A DNA stretch of 38,999 nucleotides from a bacterium (GCA_030428695.1 JAUIEM010000028.1:1-38999); one strand, 5' to 3'; counted from the stretch's first letter, positions 1 to 8,658 are shown. Made by a program: numbers and translations. Notes: generated by a model not told the origin, from the sequence alone.

Positions 1-151
1 CGCCTGTTGAGGCCAGCGACAGCGAGCCGTCGCCCGCCTCGCAGAGGATCAGCGTCCCGGAGGTTTCGGTCGCCCCGGTCAGCATCACGCCGCTGCTCAG
101 GATCAGCATGAGCCCGAGCGGAATCACCAGCCAGCGTCGTACCGTCATCAT
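1..151 (-). CDS. Partial secreted or lipid-anchored phage protein, N-terminus only
   Basis: The reading frame begins with two adjacent ATG codons at 151 and 148 and runs off the left edge of the window, so about 50 residues are visible. The N-terminus is a typical signal peptide: a short basic start (MMTVRRW), then a hydrophobic stretch of about 18 residues ending near SSGVMLTGA. An AGGAG ribosome binding site lies about 7 nt upstream (near 158-163). It is the next leftward gene after the tail/fibre cluster, where structural accessory or lysis genes are expected. The product after the signal peptide (EAGDGSLSLAS) is not recognisable, so no function is assigned. Confidence 0.6.
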   Translation of the reverse strand, partial: MMTVRRWLVIPLGLMLILSSGVMLTGATETSGTLILCEAGDGSLSLASTG

Positions 152-161
152 CGTTGTGCTC

Positions 162-512
162 CTACTCCGTACTGTGAACCTGTGTCTCCGGCTCGATAAA
201 CGCGACGCCGACCTTCTGCAGCAGCGCCTTGTAGTCTTCCTGCGACAGGCGCCCGCGCATCCGCTGCGCCTCCTGCGACGCGTCGTACTCCGCCTGCGCG
301 AACAACCGCGTCCGGTGCGGCTGGATCACGTTCATGTGCGCCTGCGCCTCGCCGACGACCTGGTAAAGCGCCAGCAGCTCCTCGTCGCCCAGCGTCAATC
401 GCCCGGCGCGGATCTTCGCCCGCGCTTCGAGCATCTTCTGATGCCACCGATCGCAGGCGTCGTTGAGCTCGGCGAGCGTCATCTCTGCGTAGGTCATCTC
501 TGCGTAGGTCAT
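162..512 (-). CDS. Small phage protein of unknown function with triplicated N-terminal start motif
   Basis: A 116-residue soluble, charged, helix-rich protein that I do not recognise. The start at 512 is preceded by GGAGG at a 5-nt spacing. The first 15 codons are three copies of a pentapeptide unit (MTYAE, MTYAE, MTLAE); the first two are identical at the DNA level (15 bp each), so the message carries three in-frame ATG codons. The body (residues about 12-100) is rich in Glu, Arg, Gln and Ala and probably forms helical hairpins. It sits downstream of the tail fibre region and just upstream of the signal-peptide gene at the left edge, so a tail or baseplate accessory role is only inferred from position. 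Confidence 0.6.
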   Translation of the reverse strand: MTYAEMTYAEMTLAELNDACDRWHQKMLEARAKIRAGRLTLGDEELLALYQVVGEAQAHMNVIQPHRTRLFAQAEYDASQEAQRMRGRLSQEDYKALLQKVGVAFIEPETQVHSTE

Positions 513-525
513 CCCGGCCTCCTCT

Positions 526-939
526 CTAGTAGCTGAAGATCCCGCTGGCGTTGAAGGTGAAGTTGATGTCGCCGCCGTTGGGCGTCACCGGCATCCCGGC
601 GCTGAAGGTGTCCATGCTGTAGATCAGCGGGTCAGTCGAGGCCGCGCCGGCGGTGTCAAGCCAGCCCAACACCTCCTCGCACTCGTCGCCGGTCACCGCC
701 GACCAGGTTCCGTCCGCCGCGTCGAAGGCCCCGTTGCCGGGCGTCGTGTTCGACTTCGAGCCCAGCGTCGCCGTCGCCTCGACCGCCGCCCCGGTGATGT
801 CGTCGTAGAAGTCGTCGACGGCCGTGTCCGGGTTGTCGTCGGCCGTGTCGATGAGATCCTGCTTCACCGTGCCGGTGATGAGGTTGTAGGCCGCGTCGTG
901 CAGCTCCTCCTTGAAGAAGTCAAAGAGCGCGTTCGCCAT
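526..939 (-). CDS. Hypothetical tail-region structural protein
   Basis: A 137-residue acidic protein starting MANALFDFFKEELHDAAYN. The ATG at 939 is chosen because AGGAG sits 7 nt upstream; the longer in-frame extension has no ribosome binding site and overlaps the preceding gene. The gene overlaps the end of the upstream gene (stop at 920-922), so the two are probably translationally coupled. The C-terminal half is Gly/Thr/Asp-rich and ends in alternating hydrophobic residues (INFTFNASGIFSY), as in small beta-rich virion proteins. I do not recognise a family; a minor tail or baseplate component is inferred from the neighbours. Confidence 0.65.
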   Translation of the reverse strand: MANALFDFFKEELHDAAYNLITGTVKQDLIDTADDNPDTAVDDFYDDITGAAVEATATLGSKSNTTPGNGAFDAADGTWSAVTGDECEEVLGWLDTAGAASTDPLIYSMDTFSAGMPVTPNGGDINFTFNASGIFSY

Positions 940-1312
940 GGGGTACTCCTGTCTGTAGTGCGTAGATCGCGTGCATCCGCTTGATAAACCAGACGATGTC
1001 GCGGCCGAGGTCCTCCAGCCCGATGTCGCCAATCAGCCGGCTGTCGAAGCCGTAGACGTACTCGGCCGGCGAGTCCGGTCCCAGCAGGCACAGCTCGTGC
1101 CGCAACGCGTCTCGCTGTTTCACGACCGCGTAGTCCGGGAAGCCCCAGCGCCGGCACTCCTCGTCAATGTCGAGCTCCCAGATCGCCGCCGCCACGACGC
1201 CCTTTTCGGACCGCTCGTAGTAGGGCCAGCGGCAGACCGCGTAGCCCTCGTCGGTGACGTGCTCGATCGGCTGCACACGCTCCAATGTCGCGGCCACCCG
1301 TGGTCCATCCAT
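920..1312 (-). CDS. Hypothetical protein downstream of the tail fibre gene
   Basis: A 130-residue protein beginning MDGPRVAATLERVQPIEHV. The ATG at 1312 shares one base with the TGA stop of the large tail gene (TGATG), implying coupled translation; an in-frame TTG at 1324 is an alternative. The protein has Trp/Tyr-rich segments (CRWPYYERSEKG, AAIWELDIDEECRRWGF) and a C-terminal helix (DIVWFIKRMHAIYAL). It contains no motif that I can tie to a known family. Position between the distal tail protein and small structural genes suggests a tail accessory or chaperone role. Confidence 0.6.
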   Translation of the reverse strand: MDGPRVAATLERVQPIEHVTDEGYAVCRWPYYERSEKGVVAAAIWELDIDEECRRWGFPDYAVVKQRDALRHELCLLGPDSPAEYVYGFDSRLIGDIGLEDLGRDIVWFIKRMHAIYALQTGVPHGERAL

Positions 1313-4236
1313 CACGTCAGCCAATCAACCTGGGGATAGAGCGTCGCCTGGAAGGTGCCCCGCGCCGCCGAGATGGCGCTGACCCCGCCCGCCTGCTCCA
1401 TCGCAATGCTCACGATGTTGTCGCCGGCCGCCAGCCGCAGGCTCCCGGCCACCGCCACCGAGCCGACGTAGTTGCCGCTGCCATCCTCCAGCCAGGCCAC
1501 GACCGAGCCGTCGGCCCGCACCTCGCAGACCCAGGTGCGCTTCGTGCCGAGGTCGAGTCCGGGATACCAGAGCGTGATGCCCGTCTCTGGCCCGGCCACG
1601 TTCAGCGCGTCGGTGTGCAGCGCGTAGCTGGCCCCGCCGGCGTTGCGGGCATAGAAGTCGACCGCCCACTCGGGAATGCCGCCGTCGGCCATCTCCTGCT
1701 GCAATGGCAGGTACGAGGCCCCGACGTCCACCATGTGCCAGTCGCCGATCAGCGACCGCACGCTGCGCGTCGTCTTGATCACCTGGGCGTTGTCGGTATC
1801 CGCGTCGGTCGTCCGCACCCGCGCCTGGATGATCGCCGGCGAGGCTGAGTAGCTGCCGGTGCTCGTGCTCGGCAGCGCCGCCGCCGTCTCCCAGGTCGTC
1901 AGCTCGCTGATCGTGTAGCTCGTGCTGTTGTCCGGCGTGTCGGCCACCCAGACGTCGCCATCGGGGTCCTGAACGGTGATGCGGTAGTGGCTGATGCTCG
2001 TCGCCGTCGGCGCGCTCCAGCTCAGGGCGATGCTGCTGCCCGCTACCGTCAGACTGGGGCTGGCGCTCGCCGTCGCCGCCCCGACGTCGCCGGCGGCATT
2101 GACCGCCTGCACCCGCACCGCGTAGCTCCCGGCCGGCAGCCCGTTGTCGTCGGCCGCGTTCGTGCCGCCCGTCCCCAGCGCCTGCGTCAGCGTCGACGAT
2201 TCGTCGCGGAATACCGCCAGGAGGTGCGCGCCCTGATCGACCGCGCTCGCCACCGCCGACGCGCTCCAGGCCTGCGACTGCCCCGCCGTCGCCACCGCCA
2301 CCGCCAGCCCGCGGCTGTCCGAGACCTCCGCGAAGGGCGTCTGGTAGAAGCCGTAGCTCGTGCTGGTGCGGTAAGCCCCGAAGAGCGCCACCGCGAAGGT
2401 GTGCGGGTCCTGGGCGATCGCCGTCGGCCCGATGCCGCTCGCCACGCCCTCCGTCGTCGCCGTCACGACCGCGACCAGCGACTGGCTCGGCGCGACGTTC
2501 GCGTACTCCATCAACCGCGCCTCAGCCACCACCGTGCGGTCGAACGTCACGCTCTTGCTGCCGCTCTCGCTGCTCGCGTTCTCGCGGTAGAAGAGCGCCG
2601 TCGTCACCGCCGCCGTGCCCTCGTCGAGGTTCTGGGCGATGCCGGCCAGCGCGTAGCCCGTCGGCGGCGTGATCACCACCGGCTCGGCCGTCGCCGGCGC
2701 GGCCGCGAAGGCCACCGACACGCCGACGTAGTCCTCCAGCGTGCCGTCCAGCAGCGCGCTCATGGTGTGCACGCCGCTCGCCGCCGTCGCCTTGTCCGCC
2801 ACCAGCAGCCCGGCCTCCTCGCCCCGCTGGGTGTAGCCCCCGCTGGGCGCGCCGAAGCTCGTCGCCGTGTTGTCGTTGTTGGCGATGGCCCCGACCACCA
2901 GGAAGCGGTCGACGCTCGGCGCGCCGTCGAGCGCGACCATGCCGATGTTCGTGCTGTCGCCGCTGCCGCGCCCGGTCGACACGATCGTCTGCGACGCCGC
3001 CAGACCGCTGTACTCGGCGATCCACATCGTCCAGTCGGTCGCAACGCCGAACGAGCCGCCGCTGACCGCGCCGCTGTCGCTCGCCGCGTTCTCCTGGTAG
3101 AGCAGCGCCGTGTGGACGTTCGGCGAGCCGGGGTTGGAGTCCACCTCGCCCAACTGCCAGCCGCCCGGCATCGTCCAGTCGTCGAGGTCGCCCTCGAAGC
3201 GCAGCACCATCACCAGGTGATTGCCGGCCACGGTCGCGCCGCCCCAGCTGACGCTCGGCGTCGTGTCCGCCGTGTCGCTGTCGATCGCGTCCTGCACCTG
3301 CTCAGGCTCCGGCGGGTCCTCGTGCTGCACCTTGACCGCCAGCAGCAGGTGGTTCCCCGCCGTCGTCGCGCCGCCCCAGGTCGCCGAGACGCTCGTCCCG
3401 CCCCCGCCGCTGTTGCCCGTCGCCACCTGCACCTGCGATGCCGCCAGCACCGTCGCCGTGAGCGACGTCGGGGCCGCCATCACCGTCGCGTTGTCCCGCA
3501 GCCGGAGCCACATCTGCCGCCAGCCGGTGTTCAGTGCCCCGGCCGGCTGCACAGCCGTCCCGACGTAGCTCCAGGTCGACGCGCTCGACAGTGTCCGCGT
3601 CTCATACGAGCCGCCGAAGGCCGTGGCGTCACTCTGGTTGGCGCTGGCCCCGTCAATGTCAATCCAGGGGTCCCAGTCGCCCACCACCGCCGACGCCGCC
3701 GAGACGGCCGAAATCCGCAGCCGGTTGACCACGCCCGTGCTGCTCGTGTCGACGAAGGTAAAGCGCGTCCGCGCCGGCCAGTCGCCGGTCACATCGGCCA
3801 GCAGCACCGTCGCCGCGCCGTTCGTCAGCGTCCCGCTGGCACTCCTGGCATCACTGGAAAGCTCCGCCACCGGCCGCCCGTTGCGCGTCTCCGTCTCCAG
3901 CTCCAGCGTCGCCCGGCCGAAGGTCCCGGCCGGATACCAGCGCGCCGGCGTCACCCGCCCGCGCCGCACCTGCCAGCTAATCGTGTCGGTCGTGTTCAGC
4001 TGCGCCGCCAGCGTCACCCGCTCCGACTCGCGCCCCTGCCGCCAGGCCGTCTCAGCCGCGTTGAGCTCGCTGAGGATGGCCCGCCGGTTCGCCTCGACCG
4101 CGTCCTGGTCCGCGCCATAGATCACCAGCGGCAAGACTAGCCGGTCCCCCTGCGCCCAGCGCGCCGGGTCGGCCGTGATCCCGTAGCTGACCTTGTCGTG
4201 GATGTCCGTGCTTCCCAACACAACCGAGAGCGTCAT
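1312..4236 (-). CDS. Large distal tail / tail fibre protein with repeated beta-sandwich domains
   Basis: A 974-residue protein directly after the tape measure gene (ATGA overlap at 4233-4236), the usual place for distal tail and receptor-binding proteins. The first about 130 residues look like a tail-attachment region with a charged helix (residues about 45-70). Residues about 280-520 contain two related modules with the signature S(W/V)SWGGAT(T/V)AGNHLL or close variants, each followed by a hydrophobic strand, and further similar modules follow. Around residues 690-780 is a fibronectin type III-like segment (SIALSWSAPTATSISHYRIT). The C-terminal 150 residues resemble a laminin-G/lectin-like surface domain. 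Composition is Ala/Ser/Thr/Gly-rich and cysteine-poor. Role in host adsorption is inferred from position and domain style. Confidence 0.75.
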   Translation of the reverse strand: MTLSVVLGSTDIHDKVSYGITADPARWAQGDRLVLPLVIYGADQDAVEANRRAILSELNAAETAWRQGRESERVTLAAQLNTTDTISWQVRRGRVTPARWYPAGTFGRATLELETETRNGRPVAELSSDARSASGTLTNGAATVLLADVTGDWPARTRFTFVDTSSTGVVNRLRISAVSAASAVVGDWDPWIDIDGASANQSDATAFGGSYETRTLSSASTWSYVGTAVQPAGALNTGWRQMWLRLRDNATVMAAPTSLTATVLAASQVQVATGNSGGGGTSVSATWGGATTAGNHLLLAVKVQHEDPPEPEQVQDAIDSDTADTTPSVSWGGATVAGNHLVMVLRFEGDLDDWTMPGGWQLGEVDSNPGSPNVHTALLYQENAASDSGAVSGGSFGVATDWTMWIAEYSGLAASQTIVSTGRGSGDSTNIGMVALDGAPSVDRFLVVGAIANNDNTATSFGAPSGGYTQRGEEAGLLVADKATAASGVHTMSALLDGTLEDYVGVSVAFAAAPATAEPVVITPPTGYALAGIAQNLDEGTAAVTTALFYRENASSESGSKSVTFDRTVVAEARLMEYANVAPSQSLVAVVTATTEGVASGIGPTAIAQDPHTFAVALFGAYRTSTSYGFYQTPFAEVSDSRGLAVAVATAGQSQAWSASAVASAVDQGAHLLAVFRDESSTLTQALGTGGTNAADDNGLPAGSYAVRVQAVNAAGDVGAATASASPSLTVAGSSIALSWSAPTATSISHYRITVQDPDGDVWVADTPDNSTSYTISELTTWETAAALPSTSTGSYSASPAIIQARVRTTDADTDNAQVIKTTRSVRSLIGDWHMVDVGASYLPLQQEMADGGIPEWAVDFYARNAGGASYALHTDALNVAGPETGITLWYPGLDLGTKRTWVCEVRADGSVVAWLEDGSGNYVGSVAVAGSLRLAAGDNIVSIAMEQAGGVSAISAARGTFQATLYPQVDWLT

Positions 4237-7200
4237 GGGGCTACCGTCCCGACCGGCGTCTCCCGCCGCAGGTGCTGCAAGGCCGCGCTGGTGACCTCCC
4301 GGCCGTCGATGTAGATGTGCGTGTCGCCTCCGCCGCCCTGGCCGCCGTTGGGGCCGTAGGGGTTGACGTAGTAGTCGCCCGGCGAGCCGTAGAGGGTGAA
4401 GCCGCCGCCCGGATCAGGCCGGTAGAGCCCGTCATCGTCCAGGTAGACCGTCGCCTGCAGCGCCTGCATGACCTGCCGGAACTGGTCGGCCGGCAGGTTC
4501 AGCCGCGCCCCGCCCGCCAGCTGCGCCGTCAGGGCGTCGATGTCCGCCAGGCCGCCGAAGCCGCCCACCGGCGCGACCGAGCCCGTCGGTCCCACGCCAC
4601 CCGGCGATTGATCCCCCGGCGCCTGGTAGCCCTTTGAGCCCGGCAGGTTGGCCAGGCTGTCCGGGATCTGACTGATGGCGTCGTCGGTCGCGCTCGCTGC
4701 CGCCTCGATGGCCTGCAGCGCCTGGAGGATGGCCTGGACCTCCGGCGAGTTCGGCCCGAACTTCAACAGCGCCTCGGCCAGGTCGACCGTCAGCTGCTCC
4801 TCCAGCCGCTCCAGCGCGGGAATCAGGTCGTCCTCCGGGATCATTGCCAGCAAGCGCATGGCCTCCTCGAAGGGCAAGCGCCCGTCGACGACGGCCTGCA
4901 CGAGGTCGTCAACCATGCCGACCGCGACCTCGGGGTACTCCGCGAAGATGCGCGCCAGCTCGGCCAGCGCCTCCTCGGCGATCTGCTGGACGCCTTCGAC
5001 CAGCGTGACCTCGTCGCCGCCGATGTCCCGCGCCCGCACCTCGATCTCGATCGGCACGCCGATCGGCTCGTCATCACCATTCAGCAGCTTGTCGATGATC
5101 GAGCCGCTGCCGTCGCCAGGACGGCCCGGGCCCGACGCGAACTCGTCCCAGAAGGCCTCGGCGAAGTACTCGCCGGCGGTGATGCCGAACTCCTCGAAGA
5201 TGTCGACCAGCCCGCGCATGTAGCTCTTGGGCAGGTTCTCGTCGGCCCACTCGCGCCAGTACTCCTTGGCTGCGTCCGTGCCGGCAATCTCAGAGACCAG
5301 CGCCAGCTCCTGCATCAGCTCCTGGTAGCGCTGCCGCAGCGCCTGCATCTCCGGACTGTCCGGCGCGAAGCCGGCTTCCAGCAGGGCGTCCATGTACGCC
5401 TGTAGCGCCGCGATGTCCTGCTCCAGGTTCGACGCCGCCTCGCCGGTCATGATGTCGACGATGTTCGGGCCGGTGAAGTCGTGCTGAATCGCCGTGACGA
5501 CCTGCCCCCAGCCCTCGGTGATGTGGGCGAAGAGGATGTCGAACTCCGCGCCAATGTTCCGCACGGTCTCATCCACCGCTGCCCCGGCCGCTGCCGGCAT
5601 CGTGCCGAAGAGGAAGCGCCAGTCAGGTTCGCGTGAAAGCGGCCCCCGCTTCGCCGGCGAGTGCGGCAGGCTGTCGTCGATGTACTGCACGGCGCGGTCT
5701 ACCGCAGAGGTGTCGACGGACGCCACAATCACGAAACCCGATCCGTCTAGCCGGTTCTTGGTGTTTTCGATCCACTCAAGATCCGTGCGCGCGTCGACGT
5801 CATCGACCGTAGCCGTCACTTCAGCGGACGAGCCGTCCAGGTCCGCCAGCGCCGCGCCCGCGCCCTGAATGCGCCCGGTAATCCCCAGGTCCTCGGCGCG
5901 CTGCTCGAAGCGTGTCGCGCCGCCGCGCGCGCCCGCCGTTGTGCCCACGCCGCCACCCTCGGCGAGATTCAGCGCCAGCGTCGCCGACTGACCATCCAAA
6001 TTGCCAAGTTCGATTCCGACATCGGACAGCGCCGCCGCCAGGTCGAGCGCGCCGTCCGTCGTCAAGCCCGATTGCGCCTGCGCATCAGCCAGCGCCGCGT
6101 TGGCGTCACCAACCGAGCTGACGAGGTTGTCGGACGAGGCCGCCGCGTCATCCTGCGCGAGCATGACGTCCACCTGGCTCCCTGCGAATAGTCCAGCCTG
6201 GATCGTGGCGTCGTCCTGCGCGCCGGTGACGCGGTCGTAAATCTGCGGGTAGTTTTCGAGGAAGCGCTGCTCTTCCATCGTCAGGTCGATGTTCTGTTGC
6301 TGCCGTTCGATCAGCGCATCCCGCGCCGCCTCGATCGTCGACGCGATCTGGCCGTACTCGCTCGACTGCTGGTTGAAGATGTTCGCGGCATCCCCGGCCG
6401 CCTGGTACGCGCCCTCCAGCCCCGACAATGCCGACTGGACGTCGTAGGTCGCCGCCGCGGCATTGAGCATGTGGACTTCCCATGCCGTCAGGCCCTCGCC
6501 GCTGTCCTCGACCACCTGGTTATGCCTGTGGTACGCCAACGTCGCATCTGCGGTGGTGTCGGTGAGCCGGGCCACCGCAGCCCGCGCCTCGTCCGACATC
6601 TCAGCATTCTGGCGTTGGTACTCAATCTGGCGCTGCGTGGCGTCCGCGTTGTCGTCAGTGGTGGTGGTGAGGGAGCGCGTCGCCTCCTCGATGTCACCGA
6701 AGACGCCATTGATGCGGATGAGTCCATCCAGCAGTTCAAGGCTTCCGTCGTTAACTCGCGGCAGGAGATCAACTGCCCAGTTCGCCATTGCTTCTGACGC
6801 GCCGGTACTGCCGTCCGCGACGCCTTCCCAGAACCGTCGCCAGTCTTCGGTTTTCTGCTCGTCCGGGGTGGGGATCGCCTCGATGGTGTCAATGAGTGAC
6901 TGGAGGCCCGTGACAATGGGCTCCAGGCCGACAATCACATCCCCGACTGCGGGCACCAGCTCCTTGCCTACAACAACAGACAGCCTGCCCGTTGCCGTGG
7001 TGACGTCCAGCACGATGTCGCCAACGCCTTGCATGGTCGATGCGAATTCGGCGAAGTCCCGACTTGCGGCCAGATCACGGACAGTCGAGATCAGTCCCCG
7101 CACACCGTCAGCCGCCACTTGCATACTGGCCGCGAAGCCGTTAGCGAAGTCATCGAACTCGGCAGAACCGAGATACCTGTTGATCTCGTCGAGGCCGTCC

Positions 7201-8069
7201 TTGGCAAGCTCGAAGAATGGCTTGAGCCCCTGGCTGGCGGCCAGCGCCAGGGAGTCGGTCAGTGTCGACCTCAGTCCAGCCCACGTCCCAGCCTGGCGTT
7301 CCATCGCCCCACTGAAGCGGTCGAGGTCCGCTTCGAATACGCGGAAGACCTCCGCCGAGCTCGCGCCCGCTGCTTGCAGCGCCTCCATCTCGGCGCGTGC
7401 CGTAGGAGACAGCACGGCGAGCTCCTGGAGCCGCATCGCCGCCTCGCCGAATGGCTTCCCAGACTCAAGCTGCGAGTAGAGCCGGCCAGTCCAAAACCCC
7501 AACTCGTTAATCGGCCCCGACGTCGCAGCCGACGCATCCCCCAGCCGGGTGAGCTGCTCCGTCGTATTCAGCGCCTCGCCGCCGAAGGTCTCCAACAGGC
7601 GGCTTGCTTCGATGATGGGCGCGGTCTCGAATGGGGTTCGTTCCGCGAACTCGAAGAGATCAGCGACGTGCTTCTCGGCCTCGCTGGCGCTCCCCATCAG
7701 CGTCTCAAACTGAAGCGCCGCCGTCTCCAGGTCGGAATTCATGCCGATGGCGCTGCTCTTAACGAAGTCGAAGGCCTGCCCGACCCCCGTCATTACCGTG
7801 TCCACGGCGCGGTAGCCGAGGAACGCGCCAACGCCCGTCACCGCCGACTGCGCCAGATTACCCAGTGTCTTGTTCAGCGTGCCGGATGAGGCGTCGAGCT
7901 TGTCGACCTGGGCAGCGGCAGTCGCGGACTCGTCGCCGAGATCCTTCAACACTTGCTTGGCTTGCTTGAGGTCTGCGGTTGCCTGATCGACAAGCCGCAG
8001 AATGATTGCCAGTTCGCCCGCGTCCACGAAAAAACGCCCACCCTCTCCTAAGGAGAGGAGCGGGCGCAC
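4233..8069 (-). CDS. Tape measure protein
   Basis: At 1278 residues this is the longest gene in the window, and it lies just before the distal tail gene, as in siphoviruses. It sets tail length and sits inside the tail tube. The N-terminal 300 residues match the style of the conserved tape-measure region (helical, AAQVDKLDASSG; MNSDLETAALQFETLMGSASEAE; RLGDASAATSGPINELG). Around residue 800 is the common PHSPAKRGPLS motif. The middle and C-terminal parts are long amphipathic helices; the end is Gly/Pro-rich. The start is GTG at 8069 with AGGAG 9 nt upstream. The first 13 codons overlap a strong terminator-like hairpin, so a later GTG at 8027 (VDAGELAII) cannot be excluded. Confidence 0.9.
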   Translation of the reverse strand: MRPLLSLGEGGRFFVDAGELAIILRLVDQATADLKQAKQVLKDLGDESATAAAQVDKLDASSGTLNKTLGNLAQSAVTGVGAFLGYRAVDTVMTGVGQAFDFVKSSAIGMNSDLETAALQFETLMGSASEAEKHVADLFEFAERTPFETAPIIEASRLLETFGGEALNTTEQLTRLGDASAATSGPINELGFWTGRLYSQLESGKPFGEAAMRLQELAVLSPTARAEMEALQAAGASSAEVFRVFEADLDRFSGAMERQAGTWAGLRSTLTDSLALAASQGLKPFFELAKDGLDEINRYLGSAEFDDFANGFAASMQVAADGVRGLISTVRDLAASRDFAEFASTMQGVGDIVLDVTTATGRLSVVVGKELVPAVGDVIVGLEPIVTGLQSLIDTIEAIPTPDEQKTEDWRRFWEGVADGSTGASEAMANWAVDLLPRVNDGSLELLDGLIRINGVFGDIEEATRSLTTTTDDNADATQRQIEYQRQNAEMSDEARAAVARLTDTTADATLAYHRHNQVVEDSGEGLTAWEVHMLNAAAATYDVQSALSGLEGAYQAAGDAANIFNQQSSEYGQIASTIEAARDALIERQQQNIDLTMEEQRFLENYPQIYDRVTGAQDDATIQAGLFAGSQVDVMLAQDDAAASSDNLVSSVGDANAALADAQAQSGLTTDGALDLAAALSDVGIELGNLDGQSATLALNLAEGGGVGTTAGARGGATRFEQRAEDLGITGRIQGAGAALADLDGSSAEVTATVDDVDARTDLEWIENTKNRLDGSGFVIVASVDTSAVDRAVQYIDDSLPHSPAKRGPLSREPDWRFLFGTMPAAAGAAVDETVRNIGAEFDILFAHITEGWGQVVTAIQHDFTGPNIVDIMTGEAASNLEQDIAALQAYMDALLEAGFAPDSPEMQALRQRYQELMQELALVSEIAGTDAAKEYWREWADENLPKSYMRGLVDIFEEFGITAGEYFAEAFWDEFASGPGRPGDGSGSIIDKLLNGDDEPIGVPIEIEVRARDIGGDEVTLVEGVQQIAEEALAELARIFAEYPEVAVGMVDDLVQAVVDGRLPFEEAMRLLAMIPEDDLIPALERLEEQLTVDLAEALLKFGPNSPEVQAILQALQAIEAAASATDDAISQIPDSLANLPGSKGYQAPGDQSPGGVGPTGSVAPVGGFGGLADIDALTAQLAGGARLNLPADQFRQVMQALQATVYLDDDGLYRPDPGGGFTLYGSPGDYYVNPYGPNGGQGGGGDTHIYIDGREVTSAALQHLRRETPVGTVAP
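8029..8066 (-). terminator. Intrinsic terminator-like hairpin overlapping the start of the tape measure gene
   Basis: On the minus strand the arms CGCCC (8062-8066) and CCTCTCC (8052-8058) pair with GGAGAGG (8042-8048) and GGGCG (8035-8039) around a TTA loop; the intervening GCT/GT allows one G-C and one G-U pair with a bulge. Six T residues (8029-8034) follow directly. This is the canonical shape of a Rho-independent terminator. It lies inside codons 2-14 of the annotated tape measure frame. It may end transcripts of the two small upstream genes or act as an attenuator. Confidence 0.7.
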
Positions 8070-8071
8070 AT
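8048..8071 (-). CDS. Possible seven-codon leader peptide before the tape measure gene
   Basis: An ATG at 8071 lies 7 nt after AGGAG (8079-8083), an optimal spacing, and opens a frame that reads MCARSSP and stops at TAG in the loop of the terminator hairpin. It is in a different frame from the tape measure GTG at 8069, which uses the same ribosome binding site at 9 nt. Whether it is translated is unknown. If it is, a ribosome finishing here would cover the left arm of the hairpin and favour read-through. Confidence 0.3.
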   Translation of the reverse strand: MCARSSP

Positions 8072-8086
8072 GCGACGGCTCCTGTT

Positions 8087-8120
8087 AACTAGACGGCGGC
8101 CGAGTGGCGGACGTCTAGTT
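8087..8120. repeat. 9-bp inverted repeat in the leader of the tape measure gene
   Basis: AACTAGACG (8087-8095) and CGTCTAGTT (8112-8120) are perfect inverted copies separated by 16 bp. The right-hand arm on the minus strand abuts the AGGAG ribosome binding site of the tape measure gene. It could be an operator or an RNA hairpin controlling initiation. CTAG is scarce in most of this GC-rich DNA but is frequent between 8.0 and 10.5 kb. Confidence 0.5.
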
Positions 8121-8134
8121 CAATTGCGGCTATT

Positions 8135-8311
8135 CTAGCGCATCTCACGCACCAGCGTACCCACGATGATGATGCACATGACGGACGCGCCCCAGACCAC
8201 CATCGCGCTGGCCCCGTAGATTTCTCTGTCACCAGCCAGCATCTCGACTAGCGCCGTCCCAACAATGAGCAGCAGCATAGCCAGGACGAACCAACGCCGA
8301 CGTTTCGACAT
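8135..8311 (-). CDS. Small two-helix membrane protein
   Basis: A 58-residue protein with a basic N-terminus (MSKRRRW) followed by two predicted membrane segments, FVLAMLLLIVGTALVEML and about 18 residues around VVWGASVMCIIIVGTLV, and a short basic tail. The ATG at 8311 has GGAGG at a 7-nt spacing, which argues strongly that the gene is real. Both termini would be cytoplasmic. Size and topology fit a holin-like or superinfection-exclusion protein, but no family is recognised. It lies between the MerR-type regulator and the tape measure gene in the accessory island. Confidence 0.65.
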   Translation of the reverse strand: MSKRRRWFVLAMLLLIVGTALVEMLAGDREIYGASAMVVWGASVMCIIIVGTLVREMR

Positions 8312-8346
8312 GATCGAGCCTCCGGCTGCATCGTAGCAGGAGACTC

Positions 8347-8362
8347 TTCTCCCGTGGGAGAA
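8347..8362. repeat. Short perfect inverted repeat TTCTCCC-GT-GGGAGAA
   Basis: Two 7-bp arms separated by GT form a 16-bp perfect palindrome just upstream of the small membrane protein gene and downstream of the MerR-type gene. A second small inverted repeat (ATGC-GTTT-GCAT) follows at about 8363-8374. Likely a protein-binding site or mRNA hairpin; the role is not known. Confidence 0.4.
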
Positions 8363-8454
8363 ATGCGTTTGCATCGAAGTGAGTGAGGTACACTGAGAAC
8401 ACCTTCCACCGTTGACCCGATGGAAGGCTGCTAGAAGCGGCTAGCCTGGCGGGT

Positions 8455-8658
8455 TCAGGCGGCCGCTTTTCCCTCTTCAAGCGGTTTAGGTCGCAAGAAT
8501 GCCTCGACCTCAGCTTGATCGACAAGCTTCTCTCGGCGGTCAACCGGGTTGACGAAGATCGTGAACGACCCCTCGCGAACCAGCCGGGCCATTGTCGTCT
8601 TGCTGACTCCGATCATCTCTCGCGCTTCTGTCAAGTTAATGAGTTTTCGAACACTCAT
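8455..8658 (-). CDS. MerR/excisionase-type winged helix-turn-helix DNA-binding protein
   Basis: A 67-residue protein with the classic helix-turn-helix pattern INLTEAREMIGVSKTTMARLV (residues about 7-27), followed by the wing with a DRR element (VDRREKLVDQAEVEAFL). This is the size and layout of phage excisionases and MerR-like regulators that bind short DNA sites. The ATG at 8658 begins MSVRKLINL; a GGAGG lies about 17 nt upstream, so initiation may be weak, and an earlier ATG at 8712 lacks any ribosome binding site. Its upstream region carries repeated AGGTCCA boxes and faces a divergent plus-strand gene, so it may autoregulate that promoter region. That role is inference. Confidence 0.75.
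   Translation of the reverse strand: MSVRKLINLTEAREMIGVSKTTMARLVREGSFTIFVNPVDRREKLVDQAEVEAFLRPKPLEEGKAAA

Noticed and set aside
1987..4140. 717-codon plus-strand open frame opposite the tail fibre gene
   Set aside because: Arg/Ala/His-rich translation typical of the antisense frame of GC-rich coding DNA; no ribosome binding site and no domain.
8087..8150. tRNA-like stretch with GGCCGAGTGGCGGA and GTTCAATTGC words
   Set aside because: The distance between the D-arm-like and T-arm-like words is far too short and no acceptor stem can be formed, so it is not a tRNA.
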